Of a DNA stretch of 64,000 bases, positions 31,442 through 45,730 are shown one piece after another. A program made the translations under genes and the position numbers. Within the stretch, counting starts at the first letter, position 1. Every line of letters begins with the position of its first letter. The stretch is from positions 6,076,001-6,140,000 of the forward strand of contig CANTUV010000014.1 in NCBI GenBank assembly GCA_947685225.1. Reading direction: 5' to 3'. The notes under the pieces are model-generated. The model was not told where the DNA came from. It was given only the letters and a program-made list of their open reading frames with translations, and searched no databases. This DNA is from Garcia nutans (Eukaryota; Streptophyta; Magnoliopsida; Malpighiales; Euphorbiaceae).

Positions 31442-34400
31442 TATTCCTGAGAAGGAATTCACGAGTAAGGAAATCAGGTAAACTGTTGTTTTCTCCTTTA
31501 ATAAATTCAATATCAAAATCAAATATACTCAAAATAGCTTGCCATCTAGCAAAAATCTGTTTTGAGGAAAGGTTTTTAACATCTTTTTGCAAAACATCTT
31601 TTGCACTTTTACAATCAATTCTTAATAAAAACTTTTGATTCAATAAATCAGATTGAAATTTCAAAATACATAAAACAATACTCAAAATTTCTTTCTTTAT
31701 AGTAGAATAATTTAATTGGGTTGGACTCCAATGTCCTGAATAGAATTGGACTATGGCTTCTCTACCCTCTTTAACCTGTTTTAAAATCTCACTAAAACCT
31801 ATATCTGATGCATCAGTCTCTACTATTTTGGAGGCTAAGGGATCAGCTATATGTAGGAAAGGAATAGTTTTAACTAAGTCTTTAACTTGTCTAACTATAT
31901 CAGAATGGACATCAGCCCATGGGCCTGGGTTTTTCTTTAACCTATCATGCAGAGGTTTAATAGTCCTATTTAGGTTGGGAAAGAATTCTATAACATAATT
32001 CAAACAACCTAAAAATCTTTTTAATTGAGCTTTATTTATTATTTGGTCAGGAAACTTATCCCCAAAGGCTAAGTTTCTTTCTATAGGTTCTATGATTCCC
32101 TGTTCTATATAATGTCCTAAGAACCTAATCTTAGTTTGAAACAGAGACATCTTCGTTTTACTTAATACTAGACTATTATGTTTAATTACTATAAAAAATA
32201 TTTTTAAGTGTTTAAAATGTTCTTCTATAGTTGTAGAATATATTAAAACATCATCAATATATACAATGCAAAATTTAGTATAAGGGTTAAAAATATCATT
32301 CATCACTTTCTGAAATTCAGAGGGTGCATTTTTTAAACCAAAAGGCATAACATTCCATTCATACTGTCCAAATGGAACAGTGAATGCAGTCTTATACCTA
32401 TCTTTAGGGTTAATCTGAATTTGCCAAAATCCAGACTTCATATCAAATTTACTAAAAATATTTGTTTTATATAATCTTCCTAATAAATCTTTTTTATTTG
32501 AAATAGGGTACCTAATCCATTTTAAAGCTTTATTTAAAGGTTTATAATTTATTACTAATCTAGGTGCACCTCTTTCTATTTCAAAGGCCTTGTTTACATA
32601 GAATGCTGCACAAGACCAAGGGCTTCTAGATTTAGTTATTAATCCTTTATTTTCTAAATCATTTATTTCTTTTTTACAAAATTCAATTAAATCAGGCGCC
32701 ATCTGAATGGGCCTAGCTTTAGTTGTAATAGACTTTTCATCAAAGCCTATTTCATAAGGTAAATCAACCATATGTTGCTTTATATTCCAGAATGCATTTG
32801 GAATATCAGCACATAAATCTTTTTCTATTTGAGATTTTAATTTATTAATTTTATCTTGCGTAAATTTATTGTTTAACTGTTCATTTATTTTTTGTAAATG
32901 ATAATTATTCTTTAAATTACAAAGTTGTTCAGACTTTGCTTTTATAAGTGCATTTATTTGTAATTCATTTATTGAATGAGCTTTTAAAAGATTTAAATTC
33001 CTCTTTTTTGGTTTTTCCAAAAATGGGAAAATTATATTTTGTTTTCTAACTTTAAAACTTATACTATCATCATTTACTAAATAAGGTGTTATTAAATTCA
33101 TAAATGGCGTTCCTAAGATTACCATATGATGAATATTAGTTAAAATAAATATATTCTTTATTTCTAAATTTTTATCTATAATTGATGCTTCTGCTTTACC
33201 AAGTATATTTAGTTTAGATTTATTTGCTGCAGATAAACTTTCATTAGTTTGTTGCCAAAAAATTTTTGGTACTAAACTAGGTTTAATGCAGTTTAAATCA
33301 GCTCCTGTATCAAACAATGTTATAGTTTCTATATTATAATTATCTGAAAATTTTAATTTTATTTTTATTAAATATTTTCTAGATGTTATTTCATGTAACA
33401 TGAAAATTAAGTTATCAGGAATTTTGTCTTTATTAATTAAACTAATTTCATTATCAGTCTCTTTACCATTTATTTGTTCAATATCTTCTTCAGCTTCTTC
33501 ATCAGAAGAAGAAGTTGAGTTCATTAAAGATTTTATTATCTGTGACTCTTGTTCTTGTTTATTTTTTAATTCTTTTAATTCTAATTTAATTTCCTTAATT
33601 TCTTTTTGTAAATCATTTATGGTTAGTTTATTTTTTACTGTTTTATTCTTGTTTAGTATTGTAGTTAAATCATAAGTTTGTTTACTAGAACTAGGTAACA
33701 TAGAATGTTTAGGTTTATCATTATCTAATATCTTATTTAACATTTTTTTCTTGAATTTTAGGATCAGTTATATATTTTATTGCTTCTAATATAGATTCTT
33801 GTTCTTTAGTTAATACATTTAATGATTTACTACTACTATCTTCACAACTTGATTATGTTCCTATTTCATCTATCTGATTTAATTCTTCAGAATCTGAATA
33901 ATCTTCAGAATCTGAATATTCTAAATATAATTCATGAATTTTATTTATTACAGATTCCTCTAAATTTAATTCTTGTAATTTTTTATCAAATTTACAAAAT
34001 CTTGATGTGTGGCCTTTTCTTCCACATTTATAACATGTTAAATCTTTATATGATGTGAATTTTTTATCTTTTTGTTTATATGGTTTTCTACTAGGTTTTC
34101 TATATTTGTAAGGCTTATAAGGTTTCTGTTTTTTATAATAATTATCTTTATCTAATCTTTTCTTATAATTCTTTTTATTAATTTTTTTATAAGGTTTTTT
34201 ATATTTTCTTGTAGTAGAACACTGTCCATTACAATATTTATGTTTCTGTGTTATACTATAATCAAATTGTTTACAGAAAGAACCTAATTCTTGTTTAGTC
34301 TTTCTCATTTCATATTTTAATGATTTTTGAAGTTTTATATCTTGACAAATCTTTAATCCTTCTTTTTGAACTATACTAAACAGTTGTCCATAAGTCAATA

Positions 34401-37074
34401 AGTCATAAGGAATAGGATTTCCATATTCCTCTTTTATATGGTTCCTAACCTTTTCTCCTAAGAAGAAAGGTAATCCTGCTAAGAATTTTTCTTTCCAGAA
34501 AGCCTGATTGGAATCTTCTCTAAGCATTATTCTGGTTTGGAAAGTTGTTTTATAAAACTGAAAATCACTAAGTTTCTTACATCTAAGATTACTTAATAAT
34601 TCAGCATTTTTATTCTTTAAGTGTGTAGGGTCACCTATAAAATGAAGTGATATAGTCAAGATTAGTGTTGCCACTGCATCTTGAATGGTATCACCAAATT
34701 CATTTAATATAGGTATCCCATCTTCATATGTTTTTATAGCATTTAGAATTTCTAAATGTTGTTCATCAGTGAGATGATTATCCCACCAACCTTTAAGTTG
34801 ACCAGTAAAGCCAGCTATAAGAAGTTCAGCTATTGTTTTATCTGGGGTTTCAGTTTGGATTCTATAAGCATTGGCAGCCATTGTCATCTGCTGTAGAAGA
34901 CTCAGAATATTGTATTCTGATAGGCTATCAATGTTCCATTCATATACTGAAGAGGCATTATATTTATATTGTGTTAATGTATTAGGTATATCTATTATAC
35001 CTAAGTCTGAGGCAAACATTCTAGGTACTATAGACTGATTATATGTTATACGATTTATTTGTGGCTCTAGGGCTTTACTAAAGGTTTTAATATCTTCAGA
35101 TTCAGGTTGAGATTCCTCAACTGATTCTGATTCTGGATCTTGGGTAACTATACTAATAGTTTTAGAAGCTTTAGATTGAGGTGTTTCTTGTACTACCTAT
35201 TTTGACCCAGAAGAAGAGTCAATTTTACTTAATTGTTCTTTAATTGCTTTAACAAAATCTGAATCTTTAGACTTTACTTCTTTTTGTCCTGTTTTAGAAA
35301 CATCAAAGGGTTTAAAAACATGAGATTTAAGTTTTTTATCTTTTACTTCTTTTTCAATTTTTACTATCTTACTTTCTTTAATAGTATCTTCTATTCTGTT
35401 TAATTGTTGTCCTATACTTAATAGGCGTGCATTACTAAAATTATTTTGTTTTAATATTTTTCTATTAGGGTCATCTTCAGAAACTATTTTAAATGGTGCT
35501 ATATTTATTTCTTTATCTCCATGTAAAAATACACTTGATGTTTTAGGTGGATGTTCACTCTGTATAATTTTGTCTTTTACTTTCCATTCTGTATCTTTAT
35601 TCCTAATAGTTACTGGATTTATTAATTTTTCTGCTTTAAGTTTTCCTCTATAAATTCTTTTAAACCAATCAAAGAATTTCATATTAACTTCATAATTTCT
35701 TATAAAGTCAACATATTCTTCTTTAACTGATTCAAAATCTTTTACCTTTTTTATTACACTTTCTAGTTTATTTTTATTTTTTACTGCCGTTAATTCTTTA
35801 TTTAATTTATCATAATTAAAAATAAATTCTTTATTTATTACATTTAATTCTCTATCCATGTTTTCTACATTTCCTGTCATGAAGGAAGCTGTAGGTGACA
35901 TGGGTGTAGAAGGTGAGTGTTCTATATTTTGAGGTTGATTATAATTAGGGTTTGGTTCCAAAGGGTTCATTATTCCTGTTGGATTATAATATAAATGTGG
36001 TACTGTTGTACTATAGTCTACACTTTTTAGTTTATTACTAGATTCAGGTATATCTGATGTAGAATACCTAGGCTTTACTACTGTTTGCAATACAGGTTTA
36101 GGTTCATTTTCTTTATATGAAGCATATATTACAGAAGGTAACTGTGAGGCTCTACCTATATCTACTGTTGATACAGAGGAGGAAGAGTCTGAACACCTAC
36201 TGCTTACACTATGTCTACTGAATTTTAATTTTACTTTACCGTCTTCATATTGTTCAATTTTACTGAGTTCTATATTGGGCTTAACTATAGTTTTTGGTTC
36301 AGGAAGAGGAACAACATCCTCTAAAATCCATTCATCAGGGAGACTAATATCTTTCCACTGAATAGTCTTAGGAATTACTGTGTTAGCTTTACTTAAATCT
36401 GTCTGTAAAAATTTAGTTTCTCCTAATTTAGGTTGCATTATATATTTTGTAGCAAAAGCAGATGCCATAGCTTTATAATTTATTTTATACATTAATGCTA
36501 CAGGAATAGATCCTTCAAGCATTTTATAATTATGTGTTTTAATTTCCAGTACTACACTTTTTAATATATTTGGATCATTTAATGAAATTGTTATATCTGG
36601 GAAGTAGTCAAATGAGATTGGACCACTACTCAGACTGGTTTCTATAGTTCCTAAAAGTGAGTCATTAAAATTTACAAACCTAGCATCTCTGACCACAGCC
36701 AGAATACTAGTATTTAATCCTTCTCTAGTTAAAGATTTTATACCTATTTGTACTAATCCTATATGTATATATTTGTATTTTTTATTTTTATGATGCTTTA
36801 TTGACTGTGCAGAAAGTAAAGTTATTTTCTCAAAGGGTTTACTTAACTGTATATCTCTTTCTTCAGCTTTAATTATATAATCATTTTTAAATATGTTTAA
36901 TTTTGGTATTTTATAAATCTGTTCTTTATCTATCTTTGGTATTACCCAATTATCAATTGCTTTATTAAAGTCATCCAAAATTACTTCATTTCTGTTAACT
37001 ATCCTTTTAACTTCTGATGACTCAGAACTATCTGATTTAGTTGTACTAGCAGATTTACATAGAAATGGTTCCAT
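31413..37074 (-). pseudogene. EPRV-4 ORF1 polyprotein pseudogene
   Basis: It starts at the ATG at 37074. A stop at 35197 (CAG to TAG) lies before the coat domain. A second stop at 33853 (GAA to TAA) follows the CCHC knuckle (CYKCGRKGHTSRFC near 34026). A 1-nt insertion in a T run (plus strand) near 33745 then shifts the frame. From 33743 to 31413 the frame is open and holds the protease (DTGAD), RT (YIDDV) and RNase H (ETDAS) motifs. Unlike EPRV-5 and -6 it keeps the LSSG residues in the movement domain. Confidence 0.9.
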
Positions 37075-37290
37075 TTTTAAATTTTTGAAAAATAGATTTT
37101 AAAGTTTATTAATGTTGGTTTTGGTAGCGACCACTGACTTACTGCCCTAAACGCCTGTCCGTTGGCTAACACGGGTCTTACTGCATATCCAATACCTAGA
37201 CAACACTAAGTCCACTTCTAGATCTATAAAACAAAAATTTAACTATGTAAACGGTTCTATATCTATCTACTACCACCCCTAAAAGAAGAT

Positions 37291-37303
37291 GGCTCTGATG
37301 CCA
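37291..37303 (-). other. Primer-binding site at the EPRV-4/EPRV-5 junction
   Basis: TGGCATCAGAGCC on the minus strand (one difference from TGGTATCAGAGCC) marks both the 5' end of EPRV-4 and the point where the 3' end of EPRV-5 is joined. This is the normal circular or concatemeric junction of the viral genome. Confidence 0.8.
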
Positions 37304-37731
37304 GCAAAAATGAAAGGACCTTTACAGGGGATGAAATAACTTTACAAGGATTAATGAAAACAATAGACAGTTAGGATACATATTATAAACAGATTAAATA
37401 ATAAAAGAATATAATTGAAAACATATATAAAGACAAATGATGAATTAAGGATACCAATTACATTTAGTATCACAGAACCTTTTCCGGCCTCAAGTGTTAA
37501 AGGTTCCTTAATTATGCAATTATGCAATTAATACAATTAATAAGAAACAGAATGTAAAAGACTATATTAAAATAAATTACAGAAATAATTTAAAACATAT
37601 AAAAAATATATAAAGAATAATTATAATCTCTTTTAAATGGTACGGCAGCGTTGTTTCATACCTGATGCAAAGGAGGGCTTCAGACAAGTGCAAGTCTGAC
37701 GTTGCTCCAATTTATATTTAGGTTTCTAGCA

Positions 37732-37738
37732 TCATATA
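37732..37738 (-). promoter_or_regulatory. Altered TATA box (EPRV-5)
   Basis: It reads TATATGA, the same derived form as in EPRV-4 and EPRV-6. Confidence 0.5.
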
Positions 37739-38650
37739 CCACTTTAAAGATTACAATTAAATCTTTAATTAAATTTGTATCTTAATTCTAAAATATTTTA
37801 AGTTTATCAAAACACACTCTTAAGTCTATTTGTTTTAGTATACCTAATTATACTATATGTGGTATAAATATACGGATCCCGTATAAGTATACAGCGTAGA
37901 ATATAGAGAGGAGAAAGACAGAAAAAGATAGAATATAGAGGTCATTTTCAGTCTGTAAGTTGTGTAAATATAATTTTCTGATGTTTTAGTTCCAGATCAA
38001 GCTCAACTTGCACGTTTTTTGTTTGCAAGAACTAGAACAGAGCATACTTAAGAATGGAGAATGAGAGATGAGATATAAAATTTTAATTTATTTAAATAAA
38101 TAGAAACAAAATACAATACAGAATAAAAATTTTAAAATAAAATACAACCTATAATTATAAATTATAATTATAAAATATAACTACCTTATACAAGGAGATC
38201 AATAGGTGTGGAGTACAGAACTGGAAGAAATATATAAATGAGAGAGGAAGGGGAAGAAGGAAGCTAAAACTAGGCTAAGAGGTTCTCTTCTGTCTTCTAG
38301 GTTGAGAGAGAAGTGTTTTGGATCCCCTTTACCTTCAGAATGAGCTTCATTATATAGACAGAGGCTTTAAAATTCCACTGTTCTTGCACATGCTTTGGCA
38401 CTGTAGAGGATAGTAACCTGTCATTACTATTTGCTTTTACTGTACCTTCACGCGGCTGGAACTGTAGATGAATAGTACCTTATCTGGGGGTACTGTTTGC
38501 TTTACTGTTGGGAACTGTAGATGAACAGTTCTTCTGACTTTACTGTTAGAATCCCTCTGGTAAATACTGTAGATGAACAGTATCTTGTCAGTGGGCACCG
38601 TCTTTATTGTCTTTAATAACCTGAGTGGAGAAATAAGATTTCTCCTACCT

Positions 38651-40347
38651 TTAATCAGACGAATCTGAGTCAGATTCAACTTCTGACAAAATTTTCTTTT
38701 TACTTTTCTTTTCTCTTTCTTTTTTCTTTTCTTTATTTTTCTTTTCTTTTTCTTTACTTTATCTTTTTTCTTTATCTTTTTTCTTTTCTTTTTTTCTCTT
38801 TTTCTTTATTCTTTTCTTTTTCTTTCCTTTTTATTTTTTCTTTACTTTTTATTTTAATGGGGGACAATATACCATAGCAATCATCCTCATTACTGGGACA
38901 GTAATCCGAGTCAGATGTCTAGGTGGAATATGATGTCATGGATGATGAAGAGGAATCCGAAGAAGAGGAAAGATATTTTCTTCTTCTGGATGAGGCTTTA
39001 GAGACTTTAGTTTGGGCTTTATTTGAAGATCCAGCAGAGCAGATTCTACTAGGCTTAATGGGCTCAGATGTTGAGGGAAAGGGACCCAATCATCTGTTTC
39101 ATTAAGGCTTTATATTCTTCTGCAGTCTTGGCAGCTGCAAGAAGGGCAATATTCTTGGCTCTTTGAGCTCCAAAAGAGACGGATAGCCTTGGGTCAAGAC
39201 CATTGTGGTTTCTCTTTAGGAGCCATGCTTTAACAGTCTCCTCAGTAGTAGAATTGTGAAAGGCAGTCCACCACTTGACTTTAGATTTTCTCAATACAAC
39301 AGGGATATTGGTACCTGAAAGAATAGATGATTCAAAGTACCATTGATATACCCAAGGTATATTGAAAGTCAAACGAAAGAGAAGAAGAGGAGGAAAATTC
39401 TTCTCATAAGGATTAGGGTTTAAGTGAGTTTTATAATGTTGGTAAGCTAATTGTAAATCTTGTGAGAGACAATGCTCATCATTACCACAATAGTACCACC
39501 AATCAACAAACCAGGATGGGAGGCTATTAATCTTTAAATTGGTCTCACAATAGATGAGCCAGGAATGGGTTTTACCAGGGTTTTGGAAAAATAGGGCTTT
39601 AGTCCAGGCTTCTATATAGTCCCAATAGTTATATGAAGAACAACATGATAAAGAAGGAAGGGCTTTAAATTGCACAAGAATGTGCAAAGGTCTTCCCCAT
39701 TCAGAAGGATGGAGAATTTTCTTTATTTTGAAAGAAGAATAGGCTATGACAGCCTTATCTTACTGACTATAATTGTGCTTTAAAAACAAAGAACCTGAAT
39801 CCACAAGAATATGAAGATAATATTCTTGAGGTTTTGAAAATTCTTTTGGTTTAAAAAACCATCCTTTAGGGTATACATTTTCAATTATAGACCATGGGTT
39901 TAGCTGAGCAGACCCTAAATCAGTAATTAATTATGTAGACCAAAAATTTTTATTTTGCCAAAAAGTTTTTGACTTTAAAGGAAAATTTGAAGAAACAATT
40001 TGAGTTGAAGAGCTTGAAACATTCAACTCATTTTTTGAAATATTTTGAGTTAGGGTTTTTGAAGATTGAACTAACTCTGTTTTAAAAGTGATTAAAGAAT
40101 TCATACCTGGGGCTTCAGGAGGCGGGAAGCCCATATTTGCAAGAGCTTTAAGGACCTCTGGAGATTGGGCCAGCTGAGAGACCCATATATCCATTTTAGC
40201 TTTATCATCTTCCGCTTGGACAGCATCAGCCCAAGACTTTATAGGTTTAGAGTTTGCAATACTATCTGAATGATCAGATAGGGCTTTAGAAGAGTCATCT
40301 CTTAGGGTTTCCTTTTCTTTATTGGCTGTTTTCTTTTTTCTCTCCAT
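38651..40347 (-). pseudogene. EPRV-5 ORF2 pseudogene
   Basis: The start at 40347 reads MERKKK instead of MGRKKK. Stops at 39931-39933 (GAA to TAA) and 39760-39762 (CAA to TAA) are identical in kind and place to those of EPRV-4. An insertion near 39077 shifts the frame after the aromatic-rich domain, and the A/G tract is again out of frame at its end. The frame between 39687 and 39064 still shows HSWLIYCE and SWFVDWW. Confidence 0.85.
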
Positions 40348-43300
40348 GATTCCTAAGAAGGAATTCACGAGTAAGAAAATCAGGAAAACTGTTGTTTTCT
40401 CCTTTAATAAATTCAATATCAAAATCAAATATACTCAAAATAGCTTGCCATCTAGCAAAAATCTGTTTTGAGGCAAGGTTTTTAATAACTTTTTGCAAAA
40501 CATCTTTTGCACTTTTACAATCAATTCTTAATAAAAACTTTTGATTCAATAAATCAAATTGAAATTTCGAAATACATAAAACAATACTCAAAATTTCTTT
40601 CTTTATAGTAGAATAATTTAATTGGGTTGGACTCCAATGTCCTGAATAGAATTGGACTATGGCTTCTCTACCCTCTTTAACCTGTTTTAAAATCCCACCA
40701 GAACCTATATCTGATGCATCAGTCTCTACTACTTTGGAGGCTAAGGGATCAGCTATATGTAGGTAAGGAATAGTTTTAACTAAGTTTTTAACTTGTCTAA
40801 CTATATCAGAATGGACATCAGTCCATGGGCCTGGGTTTTTCTTTAACCTATCATGCAGAGGTTTAATTGTCCTATTTAGGTTGGGAAAGAATTCTATAAC
40901 ATAATTCAAACAACCTAAAAATCTTTGTAATTGAGCTTTATTTATTATTTGGTCAGGAAACTTATCCCCAAAGGCTAAGTTTCTTTCTATAGGTTCTATG
41001 TTTCTCTGTTCTATATAATGTTCTAAGAACCTAATCTTAGTTTGAAACAGAGACATCTTCGTTTTACTTAATACTAGACCATTATGTTTAATTACCATAA
41101 AAAATATTTTTAAGTGTTTAAAATGTTCTTCTATAGTTGTAGAATATATTAAAACATCATCAATATATACAATGCAAATTTTAGTGAAAGGGTTAAAAAT
41201 ATCATTCATCACTCTCTGAAATTCAGAGGGTGCATTTTTTAAACCAAAAGGCATAACATTCCATTCATACTGTCCAAATGGAACAGTGAATGCAGTCTTA
41301 TACCTATCTTTAGGGTTAATATGAATTTGCCAAAATTCAGACTTCATATCAAATTTACTAAAAATATTTGCTTTATATAATCTTCCTAATAAATCTTTTT
41401 TATTTGGAATAGGGTACCTAATCCATTTTAAAGCTTTATTTAAAGGTTTATAATTTATTACTAATCTAGGTGCACCTCTTTCTATTTCAAAGGCCTTGTT
41501 TACATAGAATGCTGAACAAGACCAAGGGCTTCTAGATTTAGTTATTAATCCTTTATTTTCTAAATCATTTATTTCTTTTTTACAAAATTCAATTAAATCA
41601 GACGCCATCTGAATGGGCCTAGCTTTAGTTGTAATAGACTTTTCATCAAAGCCTATTTCATAATGTAAATCAACTATATGTTGCTTTCTATTCCAGAATG
41701 CATTTGGAATATCAGCACACAAATCTTTTTCTATTTGAGATTTTAATTTATTAATTTTATCTTGCGTAAATTTATTGTTTAACTGTTCATTTATTTTTTA
41801 TAAATGATAATTATTCTTTAAATTACAAAGTTGTTCAGACTTTGCTTTTATAAGTGCATTTATTTGTAATTCATTTATTGAATGAGCTTTTAAAAGATTT
41901 AAATTCCTCTTTTTTTGGTTTTTCCAAAAATGGAAAAATTATCTTTTGTTTTCTAATTTTAAAACTTATACTATCATCATTTACTAAATAATGTGTTATT
42001 AAAATCATAAATAGCGTTCCTAAGATTACCATATGATGAATATTAGTTAAAATAAATATATTCTTTATTTCTAAATTTTTATCTATAATTGATGCTTCTG
42101 CTTTACCAAGTATATTTAGTTTAGATTTATTTGCTGCAGATAAACTTTCATTAGTTTGTTGCCAAAATCTTTTTTATACTAAACTAGGTTTAATGCAGTT
42201 TAAATCAGCTCCTGTATCAAACAATGCTATAGTTTCTATATTATAATTATCTGAAAATTTTAATTTTAATTTTATTAAATATTTTCTAGATGTTATTTCA
42301 TGTAACATGAAAATTAAGTTATCAGGAATTTTGTTTTTATTAATTAAACTAATTTCATTATCAGTCTCTTTACCATTTATTTGTTCAATATCTTCTTCAG
42401 CTTCTTCATCAGAAGAAGAAGTTGAGTTCATTAAAGATTTTATTATCTGTAAATCTTGTTCTTGTTTATTTTTTAATTCTTTTAATTCTAATTTAATTTC
42501 CTTAATTTCTTTTTGTAAATCATTTATGGTTGGTTTATTTTTTACTGTTTTATTCTTGTTTAGTATTGTTGTTAAATCATAAGTTTGTTTACTAGTACTA
42601 GGTAACATTGAATGCTTAGGTTTATCATTATCTAATATCTTATTTAACATTTTTTTTCTTGAATTTTAGGATCAGTTATATATTTTATTGCTTCTAATAT
42701 AGATTCTTGTTCTTTAGTTAATACATTTAATGATTTACTACTACTATCTTCAGAACTTGATTCTGTTCCTATTTCATCTATCTGATTTAATTCTTCAGAA
42801 TCTGAATATTCTAAATATAATTCATGAATTTTATTTATTACAGATTCCTCTAAATTTAATTCTTATAATTTTTTTTATCAAATTTATAAAATCTTGATGT
42901 GTGGCCTTTTCTTCCACATTTATAACATGTTAAATCTTTATATGATGTGAATTTTTTATCTTTTTGTTTATATGGTTTTCTACTAGGCTTTCTATATTTG
43001 TAAGGCTTATAAGGTTTCTGTTTTTTATAATAATCATCTTTATCTAATCTTTTCTTATAATTCTTTTTATTAAATTTTTTATAAGGTTTTTTATATTTTC
43101 TTGTAGTAGAACACTGTCCATTACAATCTTTATATTTCTGTGTTATACTATAATCAAATTGTTTACAGAAAGAACCTAATTCTTGTTTAGTCTTTCCCAT
43201 TTCATATTTTAATGATTTTTGAAGTTTTATATCTTGACAAAGCTTTAATCCTTCTTTTTGAACTATACTAAACAGTTGTCCATAAGTCAATAAGTCATAA

Positions 43301-45730
43301 GGAATAGGGTTTCCATATTCCTGTTTTATATGATTCCTAACCTTTTCTCCTAAGAAGAAAGGTAATCCTGCTAAGAATTTTTCTTTCCAGAAAGCCTGGT
43401 TGGAATCTTCTCTAAGCATTATTCTGGTTAGGAAAGTTTTTTTATAAAACTGAAAATCACTAAGTTTCTTACATCTAAGATTACTTAATAATTCAACATT
43501 TTTATCCTTTAAGTGTGTAGGGTCACCTATAAAATGAAGTGATATAGTCAAGATTAGTATTGCCACTGCATCTTGAATGGTATCACCAAATTCATTTAAT
43601 ATAGGTATCCCATCTTCATATGTTTTTATAGCATTTAGAATTTCTAAATGTTGTTCATCAGTGAGATGATTATCCCACCAACCTTTAAGTTGACCAGTAA
43701 AGCCAGCTATAAGAAGTTCAGCTATTGTTTTATCTGAGGTTTCAGTTTGGGTTCTATAAGCATTGGCAGCCATTGTCATCTGCTGTAGAAGACTCAGAAT
43801 ATTGTATTCTGATAGGCTATCAATGTTCCATTCATATACTGAAGAGGAATTATATTTATACTGTGTTAATGTATTAGGTATATCTATTATACCTAAGTCT
43901 GAGGCAGACATTCTAGGTACTATAGACTGATTATATGTTATACGATTTATTTGTGGCTCTAGGGCTTTACTAAAGGTTTTAATATCTTCAGATTCAGGTT
44001 GAGATTCCTCAACTGATTCTGATTCTGGATCTTGGGTAACTATACTAATAGTTTTAGAAGCTTTAGATTGAGGTGTTTCTTGTACTACCTGTTTTGACCA
44101 GAAGAAGAGTCAATTTTACTTAATTGTTTTTTAATTGCTTTAACAAAATCTGAATCTTTAGACTTTACTTCTTTTTGTCCTGTTTTAGAAACTTCAAAGG
44201 GTTTAAAAACATGAGATTTAAGTTTTTTATCTTTTACTTCTTTTTCAATTTTTACTATCTTACTTTCTTTAATAGTATCTTCTATTCTGTTTAATTGTTG
44301 TCCTATACTTAATAGGTGTGCATTACTAAAATTATTTTGTTCTAATATTTTCCTATTAGGGTCATCTTCAGAAACTATTATAAATGGTGCTATATTTATT
44401 TCTTTATCTCCATGTAAAAATACACTTGATGTTTTAGGTGAATGTTCATTCTGTATAATTTTGTCTTTTACTTTCTATTCTGTATCTTTATTCCTAATAG
44501 TTACTGGATTTATTAATTTTTCTGCTTTAAGTTTTCTTCTATAAATTCTTTTAAACCAATCAAAGAATTTCATATTAACTTCATAATTTCTTATAAAGTC
44601 AACATATTCTTCTTTAACTGATTCAAAATCTTTTACCTTTTTTATTACACTTTCTAGTTTATCTTTATTTTTTACTGCCGTTAATTCTTTATTTAATTTA
44701 TCATAATTAAAAATAAATTCTTTATTTATTACATTTAATTCTCTATCCATGCTTTCTACATTTCCTGTCATGAAGGAAGCTGTAGGTGATATGGGTGGAG
44801 AAGGTGAGTGTTCTATATTTTGAGGTTGATTATAATTAGGGTTTGGTTCCAAAGGGTTCATTGTTCCTGTTGGATTATAATATAAATGTGGTACTGTTGT
44901 ACTATAGTCTACACTTTTTAGTTTATTACTAGATTCAGGTATATCTGATGTAGAATACCTAGGCTTTACTACTGTTTGCAATACATGTTTAGGTTCATTT
45001 TCTTTATATGAAGCATATATTACAGAAGGTAACTGTGAGGCTCTACCTATATCTACTGTTGATACAGAGGAGGAAGAGTCTGAACACCTACTGCTTACAC
45101 TATGTCTACTGAATTTTAATTTTACTTTACCGTCTTCATATTGTTCAATTTTACTGAGTTCTATATTGGGCTTAACTATAGTTTTTGGTTCAGGAAGAGG
45201 AACAACATCCTCTAAAATCCATTCATCAGGGAGACTAATATCTTTCCACTGAATAGTCTTAGGAATTACTGTGTTAGCTTTACTTAAATCTGTCTGTAAA
45301 AATTTAGTTTCTCCTAATTTAGGTTGCATTATATATTTTGTAGCAAAAGCAGATGCCATAGCTTTATAATTTATTTTATACATTAATGCTACAGGAATAG
45401 ATCCTTCAAGCATTTTATAATTATGTGTTTTAATTTCCAGTACTACACTTTTTAATATATTTGGATCATTTAATGAAATTGTTATATCTGGGAAGCAGTC
45501 AAATGAGATTGGACTGGTTTCTATAGTTCCTAAAAGTGAGTCATTAAAATTTACAAACCTAGCATCTCTGACCACAGCCAGAATACTAGTATTTAATCCT
45601 TCTCTAGTTAAAGGTTTTATACCTATTTGTACTAATCCTATATGTATATATTTGTATTTTTTATTTTTATGATGCTTTATTGACTCTGCAGAAAGTAAAG
45701 TTATTTTCTCAAAGGGTTTACTTAACTGTA
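40319..45730 (-). pseudogene. EPRV-5 ORF1 polyprotein pseudogene, N-terminus missing
   Basis: The frame enters at the truncation point 45730 and is stopped at 44475 (TGG to TAG). A 1-nt deletion near 44098 and run-length changes near 42872 and 42655 shift the frame. A stop at 42174 lies just after the protease DTGAD, and another near 41798 precedes the RT. The last Cys of the CCHC knuckle is changed to Tyr (CYKCGRKGHTSRFY). The RT and RNase H part from 41722 to 40319 is open with YIDDV and ETDAS. A 12-bp in-frame loss in the movement domain (LSSG missing near 45514) is shared with EPRV-6 but not EPRV-4. Confidence 0.9.

Larger units (their letters stand above)
28391..37303 (-). mobile_element. 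EPRV-4: full-length but decayed endogenous pararetrovirus
   Basis: This complete genome is read leftwards from its primer-binding site at 37291-37303 to the TA repeat at 28390. ORF1 carries two stops and one frameshift; ORF2 carries several stops and frameshifts. It forms a head-to-tail tandem with EPRV-5, whose 3' end adjoins its primer-binding site exactly. Several inactivating changes are shared with EPRV-5. Confidence 0.88.
37304..45730 (-). mobile_element. EPRV-5: 5'-truncated, decayed endogenous pararetrovirus
   Basis: Read leftwards it begins inside the ORF1 movement domain at 45730, where an inverted viral intergenic region (EPRV-6) is fused, and ends at the primer-binding site of EPRV-4. 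It has lost the leader and roughly the first 80 codons of ORF1. Many stops and frameshifts are present. The leader inverted repeat is at 37443-37513. Confidence 0.88.
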
